From NCBI GenBank assembly GCA_021464415.1, contig JAKCWG010000856.1, positions 372,001 through 436,000 of the forward strand: 64,000 nt of DNA. Reading direction: 5' to 3'. Origin of the DNA: Lonicera japonica (Eukaryota > Streptophyta > Magnoliopsida > Dipsacales > Caprifoliaceae). A program made the translations under genes and the position numbers. Of this stretch, positions 56,663 through 64,000 are shown piece by piece. The notes under the pieces were generated by a model, which was not told where the DNA came from, searched no databases, and was given only the letters and a program-made list of their open reading frames with translations. Every line of letters begins with the position of its first letter. Position 1 is the stretch's first letter.

Positions 56663-57074
56663 ATCAATGTAATACCCCGTGTTCCTTTTTTCGCTTTGAT
56701 CTTCTCTAAAGCCCGGTATAGCTTAATCTCCGTTAGAGAGCGAGCATTGGATTTCTTGCCCTTTGTACTCGAACCGATAGTTCTACTGTGTTATATTAGG
56801 TATACTAAGTTTGAGGGAGTGATCATTATGTTATTCGAGTGGTTCGGGTTGAAACCGAAGCGTAAATCGCGTGTTTCGACTTTCCGCGATTTGTTGATTT
56901 TTGGTCAACTTTGGGAGGTCATAACTTCTTCATCCGATGTCCAAATGACTCTCTGTTTTCGGCCACATCTTCATTTATTTTTTCTCTACAACTTTTGTGT
57001 TTGGGCCAAGTCGAGATTCAGCCATTTTGAGGTTCGTTTTGGGCACAGAAAGTCATTTACTGAAGCAGTGACTT

Positions 57075-57152
57075 CCATAATCGATCATGGTCCTTCAGAG
57101 GAGTTTCATAAGGGTTCATGATCGATCATGGGGGATCCATGATCGATCATGG
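57075..57152. promoter_or_regulatory. Array of three 16-bp palindromes in LTR U3
   Basis: CCATAATCGATCATGG (57075-57090), TCATGATCGATCATGG (57116-57131) and CCATGATCGATCATGG (57137-57152, perfect palindrome). Confidence 0.85.
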
Positions 57153-58194
57153 TTCACATGAATGTCAGTTTTGAGCATTTTTAACCCGTTTTTAACTCAT
57201 TTATCACCCATCACTCCTTATTTTCGAGCCAAACACATCCACCACTCTTTAGAGAGTTCTAGAGAGAGAGGGAGATTCTTGGAGCTTCTTCATCCTCCTA
57301 CACGATTTGAGTCCAAATCGCTTCTTCCTTCGCTATTCATCATCTTTCTCACATTCTTCCTCCATTGGAGCTCGCGTTGGAGCTAGGGTTTTGGCCTACG
57401 GCTTCTACGCTTCATCAACTTGCGGATTCATCTTGTCTAAGGTGGGAACACTAGTACTAAACCCTTGATTTCAAATTAGTATTCGTTGAATTAGAGTTTT
57501 GAACTTAAATTGGGGATTTTCATCACAAGTACATATTGTTTGCATCTTATGGGGTTTGAGCTAGATAAACCTTAGATTGGTGATGTATATGGGTAGACTA
57601 TCGCTTAGATATCATGTGTCATCACTTATTACCATGCTATGAGCTTTGTTCTCTCACCTACACATCATATCCACATTGTAGTAAGGGTATGAACTAAGCC
57701 AAAAGGGATTTTGGGATTGGTGCTTCAATTGGGATTAGTTATGTGATATAAATGGTGGATAAGTGTAATTATGCCATTAAGTTCAAGTATTAGAGCCTAC
57801 CCTCATGTTGTCTACCAAAATTAACTTAGGTGGATGACTCGTGTTAATATTAAAGCTTACAGGCTTATGAACACTATTGCGGGGTGGTTAATTAATAGTT
57901 GTGGCTTGGATAAGACCACGTATGAGTGTAGGAACACACGTAGGACCTTATTAGTGATTATAAGACACACCTTTGAATGTCAGTGGCCGATAACCTTATA
58001 AGTGGACATAATACGCACATGGCGAATAATGATGAGACGTAAGAACACTATAGTGGTATAATTTACTAATAATGGATGGCTTAATTGTAATGATAATAAT
58101 GATTATGAGTAATGGGCAATGGTATGATATTATACACATAATTGTGAAGATCGCCATATTATGTGAAAATGATTATATGATGAGAATACGGATT

Positions 58195-58320
58195 ATAAGC
58201 GTGATGATGACGCTTGTGTTAACGGTGATAATGATGATGTGATTAATGATGAATCAATGATGAATATAATGATGATGATGACGATTGTGTGATTGTATAT
58301 ATACATATTGATGGCCATGC
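58195..58320. repeat. GAT-rich simple-sequence stretch
   Basis: Interspersed GATGATGATG and AATGATGA runs inside the solo LTR. No coding potential. Confidence 0.6.
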
Positions 58321-60217
58321 GTGTGATGAATGGTTGATGATTATACGTATATTATTGAATGCAGAATTGATATATTCTTGCTGTTGCGATCACATGTATG
58401 GGCTGGATATGATGATTTACCGAGCACTGAGTAGCTCCCCGTGACTCGAAGGAGGGCCGCCTATTGCCGCCTGTGGGTGAAAAGGCCTTAAACCGTGCAC
58501 GAGAAAATGAAGACGGTGACTCTGCCAGTGGTTGTGTGTGCCCACAAAGGAGAGCCCACTCTAGGTATCTTGCCTTCCGACAGGACTATGTGTTCTCGGT
58601 TAGACGAGTTTTTCTGGCAGCGGAGCAGGTCTCGTGTGCCACTACATTCTAAATGGTGAGTTTTCCGAAAAGTAGTTAGGCTACTAATAGTCATTACCCT
58701 GCTAGGGTATCACCTGGTGTGGTTCTTTCCGGAGTGTCGAGATGGCTTGTATGAGGTGTCCTCTTCGTTAACTATTCGGAGTTTATTCCTGGGAAAATGG
58801 CCTGCACGGTTATCTCTGAATGAATTACTTAGAAAACAAGTCCCTGAGCCACTCCCCACTCGGAGGAGACATGAAATAAGAACCTTGGACTTTTTGAGAT
58901 CCTCTGTTCTGGACCTGGACTCACCGCGGGGTGAAACTGAGGCATTATACTGGAGACGTGATACGAGATTTGTTGTGAGATTGTGATTGTGCTGTGATTA
59001 TTATTGTATCGTATCATGTCTTATATTGATTTATATGTGTTGCCTGGGCTATGATATAAGTGATGTAAAGACTTACGCGAACACAATTAAACAGAACAAG
59101 ATACACATAGAGAACTGTTGAGCCTTTCATAATATATTAATATATAAAGTGGAAAGAGATAATAATTATTGAACTTAGAAATATATACAAACGCGTACGG
59201 ATTACAGAATAGTGAGCCAGATCATAATGCATATAATATACTCATGATTAATAGGAAAATCATAGATAACGAGATAGCCTAATGAGAGTACAATGTAATG
59301 TAACGGTTTAGGCTAAAGATCTTGGGACGAAGCCTATTAGGTGGCCAAGTATAAGATTCATAATGAATTATAATTAAAGTAATAACAATGAACACTTGGC
59401 CTATAGTTACTACTTACAGAGTACATAATATAGCCTTGAGTTACACTTGTGAGAGGATAATCCATAGCATGTCGAACATTAAGAAGGTAGTGTTTGATAC
59501 GAGGTGACTTTGGACTAGAGATCTCTTCGAGTTGTGGAATTCCTTGGTGTGGTATCTTATGGATGGCTAGAGGAGAGATCGAGTTATTAGGCAAATGGCT
59601 TCCGGGTAGCTAGGATAGAATTCCTAGTGGGGTTACATGCACACGGGTTTGCATTGCATTGCATTGCACGTTTTCAAACTATAATGTTAAAGTAAAGTAT
59701 TTTCTATACAAAACCTATATAGTTCCTATTGAGCTCGGATTTGGCTCATCCCGTTTTCTAATAATTTTGCAGGCATAGCATCTCGAGTGGAGTATGGTGT
59801 ACGTGTATAGAGGCTTCTGATGTCCACAATCTGCGTCTAGTCCTTCTTCGGGAAAGGACTACATTGTATAGTCATTTTTCTTTCTATTTGATTGTAAATG
59901 GACAATGATTTGATAAACAATTTGTATTGTAAATTTGCATAAATGGTTTTATATATGTGGAGTTGATTTAAGTATTGTTTGATGTGATTCCATTTGTATG
60001 GAAAAGTGATTTTAAATGTTAAAAGCTGGTTTATTACCCGAACTAACTCCACATGCCTTGATTTTGTAAAATGAGATCTTAAACAGGATCACCATTTTAT
60101 TTAAGAAAAGTTTTTAAAAGTCGTGATTTTTATACTTTAAACCTGCCATCGTGCACGACATCTGTGATTAACTGGGTCCCAGAGGTGAAATCTAAGAACG
60201 GGATTTGGGGTATCACA

Positions 60218-60440
60218 ATCAAGCAGTCAGGTATTGCTGACTCCACTATGAAAACTAATATGTGGTTGCTTTAGAAGCAGCTAAGGCAGCGGTTTGAGTC
60301 AGGAACTTCCATATGAATCTAGATGTTGCATCTTCAGTGTTATAAGCTATTTCACTGAAAGGAATTTTCCCTAGAGTATTCACGTTGAGGGAATGGGAGT
60401 GAGATGCATAGCTGCATGGCTTTGAGTCTAAGTGGGAGAT
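60218..60440 (+). pseudogene. Copia RNase H end and polypurine tract
   Basis: Continues RNase H after the nested LTR (KQSGIADSTMKTN, then a QLRQRFESGTS-type piece, degenerate) and ends in the polypurine tract AAGTGGGAGA just before the 3' LTR. Confidence 0.8.
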
Positions 60441-61906
60441 TATTAGAATGATATACTAAAACCCATAATTTTTTTATTGGTTAGGATATGTTATAAGCTT
60501 GGTTTTGCTATTTTAATGAGAATCTTTATGGGCAATGGTTGCATTATATTATTTATTTAAATATTGTGCATGTGTGTCTTTTATTCTATATAGTAGATGA
60601 TTTGGCGTGTAGAGTATAGCTTACATAGAAGATCATATCATCGGTTCCTGTAGAATATAAGTTTAATAGTTCACAGTCTTAGATGGAATTGGACACCCAT
60701 CGGTAGGATTGTAGCACAAGCTTTAGTAGTTTATCTTGACAACAGGAAACGGTATAGTTTTAACTTGTTGTGATAGTACACTTTGTGTGTATTGAATAGG
60801 ACCAGTTTGGGTTAATTGTTTTTATACTGACTATATAAAACAATTTAAAATCCCATGGTTATTATGATTACTTATGCTCTTAATCTTGAAATAATTAATA
60901 GACATATATATGTAGTGTTTGTTGTTTTGACTCATTAAGAGTGTGATTCATTTATGGATCAATAATCTTCGTGAATTGGATGATGACACTATATGTATGA
61001 TGAATATTAATTATTGACGGAATCCACGTCCTGGTATAAGGATTGATGATAGCCCCTTGAGAAGCTTATAAGTTTTGATCATGTTAAACCGTGCAGGTGG
61101 ATTATGTTAATCCGACATGTCAAATAAGTTAAGTGGTAAGCTCAAGGATTAAGAAGTCATTTAAATATAATTGTCAGTAATTTAATTTAAATGACAGTTA
61201 TCTGTAATCTTAACGTGGGGAGAATAATAAGTATTTAATAAAAAAGAGCTCGAAATATAATTTTAAGATAAGGACGGAAGTGCAATTATAATTCTTTAGT
61301 AGTGTGAATTATAATTTATAGAAGGAACTAATTCATAATGGAATTAGGATTCCAACTTTCCATAGGAAGCCCACAAACTTATTTCACCTTAAGGTCCCTA
61401 TCGTAGCCTTATATATATGCCGGCCTTGTCTCTTCTCATAATAACAATAATTCTCATGAGTTAGGGTTTGTTCTATTGAGAGAGGAAAAAATCTTGGTGA
61501 TACCGTAGCCCACACTCGGTGCAAGATTTGATGGCGGAAGGAATACGATAGAAGATCTTTCGATTTTTGGCATAGCAATAATAAATCAATCGTAACTTTT
61601 GATCGCACCGTTGGATCAGGCTGATTTTTTGATATGTCGTTCGGAACGCAAAGTTACTATTATATCATGTAAAATTAGGACGATTAGAAGTCATTTCGGT
61701 GGTGAAAACAATCAATTTTGGCAGCCTAGCGAGAATTAAAAAATCTGACCAAATCGCAATCTGATGCTTTCAAACCCTAGTCTCCACATATAGATCCTCT
61801 ACATGATCCACAAAGGTGAAATCCCTTTATTCTTATAGAGTTTTAGCAAAAGTTTTTTGTTCAATCTATACGCAATATCAAACGATCCTGTTTCATGTCT
61901 CCATCA
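60441..61906 (+). mobile_element. Copia 3' LTR
   Basis: Starts TATTAGAATG (the terminal TG has become TA) and ends TCTCCATCA. It is followed by the target duplication TAACC. Confidence 0.92.
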
Positions 61907-61911
61907 TAACC

Positions 61912-63752
61912 CACCTCAATCTAGCTAAACTAGGCGAATGCAAATAATGACTCCAAGTAAGTCACATAACATGAAACAAGCAAACATGATAGTCATGATG
62001 TGGGCTATAATAGAAAACAGGGGTGTAGCACACACATACACGTACATATATCCAAAAGGCAATACAAACCATACTAACATGTAATCCAACATGTTTAGTA
62101 ACTTAGGCGAGTCGTTACTTGCCTTATAGACATATGTATAACAAAATTGAGCAGAGATCACACAGGCCTCTACTTTGTTCCTAACTAAGTCGCTTCCTTG
62201 GTCTCATTCGTCTTCTGGATACTTGAATTGTTTCATAAAAACAGGATGAGCTCAGAGCTCAGTAAGGGGGAGATTACACAGGGAATATCATGTTCCAAAA
62301 TATAATAGTAGTTTTATATAATTCAAGCTGCAATCAATAGATAAACTCAGAAATTGTCAATTTATAAATCAATGCATGCAAATGCATATGCAGGTTACCT
62401 CCCGTGTGTCAACCATTATGCCATACCGCCAAAAGAATACTAAGGCCGAACCGCATTATAATCACATAGATAAGAATGGGCTTGACTGCCCTATAGAATC
62501 ATTCGTACATGATAACAATAGAACATTTTATGACCTAGGAAAGATCACCATCATATCACAACAGAATTGGACCACACGTCCACTAATATTATATTAATAT
62601 AATATAAGTGCATTTTTGTTATGTAGATTTTTGGGCTACCTACCACTAGCACTAGACAGTAAACGCTTTGCTACACTCCAGAGGTTTAGAGATTTTCAAC
62701 CCAAGGGCACTAGGCCCCACTTATTTTCACAACAGCCATCACCAATCTATACCCATTCCCTTCACCATCGAATGGCCATAATAGAATCGTAATCGGATCC
62801 ATCATGGATCCTATAACATCCGAAAATGATACAATAAACATAAGAAGCTTCCAACATCACAGATAGAAGATATATGCCCACATGAGAGGATATACGGATG
62901 GTCCAAGCTTGTCGAAAGATCTCCAATAATTTGGTTGACACAATAATGATGCACAACATGCAAAACATGCTAATAAATGAACATTTGAAATAACTTATGC
63001 CATATAACTACGAAAAATCTTTATACATGTCCCTTGATGTATATAATTCATCAATTAATCGATTTCATCTATATACAACATGCTTATAACAATCTATAAA
63101 ATATAAATGGTGTATCTTGCTTCAAATCACATGCTTATGACTTTATAAATCGTAAAACACCATTATCTTCGTCATGTTAAAACTCTCGAAACAATTACAA
63201 TTAAAACATTATGATTTACATAGAACAAAATCCTATTATCGGGTTTTGAAAACAATTAAACCCCTACCTTAAATCAATAAGCCAAAGGAAGAGAAGAATA
63301 TGAAGACCGAAACCCCGTTTGGTGAAATCCCAAAATTCCTACTTCACCGCGATCCTCACGTCTCGTAGAACAATTTCTCCTAAAGACGAATTGAATTATC
63401 AAGGCTAATTATAAGAGAAAATCTACTGAGAAGAAGAAGAAGGAGCTTCCCTTGTTTTCTCTAGCATAAAAATAGTGGAAAATGGCTCAAGAAAGGCTCT
63501 GGAACCATTTAAATTCGTACCACCAACTGACTAATAGTCGCATGTCTGCCCTCAACATGCGCCTCTTTAACATTAATGTAAATATAATCTAAGACCATCC
63601 CAAACAGTTGCTTGTTTCACACAATAGGCGCCCGTTACACCCATAATTGCAAAAAAATTATGTAAAATGAACCTAAACCATTTAACAACCATTTTTATAC
63701 TAAACACACTGAACTAAACATAATCTACATTAATACAAATACATGCATTACA
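61912..63752 (-). mobile_element. 5' LTR of the Tekay-like element, second segment
   Basis: Runs parallel to 40058-41953 and 44210-44323 of the 3' LTR. It has one copy of the segment duplicated there, and ends GCATTACA at 63752. Confidence 0.75.
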
Positions 63753-64000
63753 AACTATTCTAACAAAGGTCAGAACCTGGACCTTCCTCCAACACGAAAG
63801 CGAGTTCTTCTATGGGAGATGCCCTCATTCCTCCTGCGAAATTAAGAGCCATTGACATACTTGATAGCGAGGGACATCGAGAAATACTCCAAGTATCTTA
63901 ACTCTCTCGTTGTCTTTCTCATTCCTTCTACCTTCTCTCCAGTTGACATCCCAATTTTGAGGGCGAAATACCAGATAGGGTTAGAGCCTAAGGTCCTAAG
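63753..64000. other. Right flank of the nest
   Basis: No family recognised. Read with 39770-40001 it may continue the element or gene that the Tekay-like element entered. Confidence 0.3.

Larger units (their letters stand above)
56668..60217 (+). mobile_element. Tekay-like solo LTR (3.55 kb) inside copia RNase H
   Basis: Begins TGTAATACCCCG and ends GGGGTATCACA, flanked by perfect ATCAA duplications (56663-56667 and 60218-60222). It shares a TCATAACTTCTTC box (56919), a palindrome array, a CTTTAGAGAGTTCTAGAG leader (57246) and the terminal GATTAACTGGG-type end with the other Tekay-like LTRs. ORFs within it, including 56624-57121 that starts in copia, are not genes. Confidence 0.92.
49967..61906 (+). 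mobile_element. Complete Ty1/copia element with nested LTR
   Basis: 5' LTR 49967-51513, 3' LTR 60441-61906, perfect TAACC target duplications (49962-49966 and 61907-61911), a degenerate tRNA-Met-type primer site (TGGTATTAGA after 51513) and a polypurine tract AAGTGGGAGA before the 3' LTR. The coding region is copia order (gag, protease, integrase, RT, RNase H). It is interrupted by a solo LTR at 56668-60217 and full of stops. A third LTR of this family lies at 7971-9413. Confidence 0.95.
40002..63752 (-). mobile_element. Tekay-like Ty3/gypsy element enlarged by nested insertions
   Basis: Two matching LTRs (40002-44323 and 49903-63752, each split by younger insertions) flank a minus-strand pol remnant. 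Flanks are CACTA (39997-40001) and AACTA (63753-63757), an imperfect five-base duplication. Gag and part of protease are missing between the 5' LTR edge (49903) and the pol remnant. Removing the nested elements leaves LTRs of about 1.9-2.1 kb and an internal region of about 3 kb. Lineage is judged from pol motifs and TGTAAC-type LTR ends; a domain search would confirm it. Confidence 0.75.

Noticed and set aside
56624..57121. 165-codon plus-strand ORF
   Set aside because: Starts in copia RNase H and runs into the nested LTR, a chance fusion across an insertion junction.

Overview
The window looks like transposon-rich nuclear DNA of a flowering plant, most likely a eudicot. It is AT-rich, it carries plant-type LTR retrotransposons (Ty3/gypsy of the Tat and Tekay-like lineages, and Ty1/copia), Helitrons and MITEs, and it has one intact host gene, a CC-NB-LRR (CNL) disease-resistance gene at 31960-34563 (minus). 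I see no rRNA or tRNA gene and no organellar insertion. The species cannot be named from the sequence.

1-17312 is a patchwork of decayed gypsy elements. From the window edge to 7970 lies a minus-strand Tat-lineage element: LTR part 7054-7970, primer site 7035-7052, gag remnant 4384-5760, and a plus-strand (antisense) plant-mobile-domain (PMD) pseudogene 188-1437. A 2.1-kb Tekay-like solo LTR (1749-3823) interrupts it. A copia LTR (7971-9413) follows. A second Tekay-like LTR (9414-10120 and 16123-17312) is then split by a truncated plus-strand Tat element, made of an antisense, intron-containing PMD gene (10121-12790), a hairpin-bearing tandem repeat (13866-14260) and an LTR (14372-16122). Neither Tat copy keeps any recognisable pol.

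17313-19672 is a rearranged copia element with LTRs in opposite orientation. It abuts the broken N-terminus of a second CNL (19673-19940). 20627 to about 24178 is an AT-rich Helitron region with two 3' ends and a roughly 330-bp tandem repeat. 24179-40001 is low-copy-looking DNA with several MITEs, the CNL gene, a second LRR remnant (31140-31382) and two minisatellites.

40002-63752 is one minus-strand Tekay-like element enlarged by nesting. A Tat solo LTR (41954-44209, TSD ACCCA) sits in its 3' LTR, a Tekay-like solo LTR (46303-48913, TSD TCTCG) in its pol gene, and a complete copia element (49967-61906, TSD TAACC) in its 5' LTR. That copia is itself hit in RNase H by a 3.55-kb Tekay-like solo LTR (56668-60217, TSD ATCAA). 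All the polyproteins are dead.

Two patterns stand out. First, the promoter side of nearly every gypsy LTR carries an array of a family-specific perfect or near-perfect palindrome: TTGTCGCGCGACAA, TGTCCGCGGACA, CCAAGATCGATCTTGG, CCATGATCGATCATGG, or paired GGACCGGTAC/GTACCGGTCC. In the Tat family the same palindrome also lies in front of the antisense PMD genes. Second, the solo LTR at 46303-48913 contains a run of short hairpins (48017-48234) with a nearly constant loop, TTGGAG or TTGTAG, and stems that differ from hairpin to hairpin while staying complementary.
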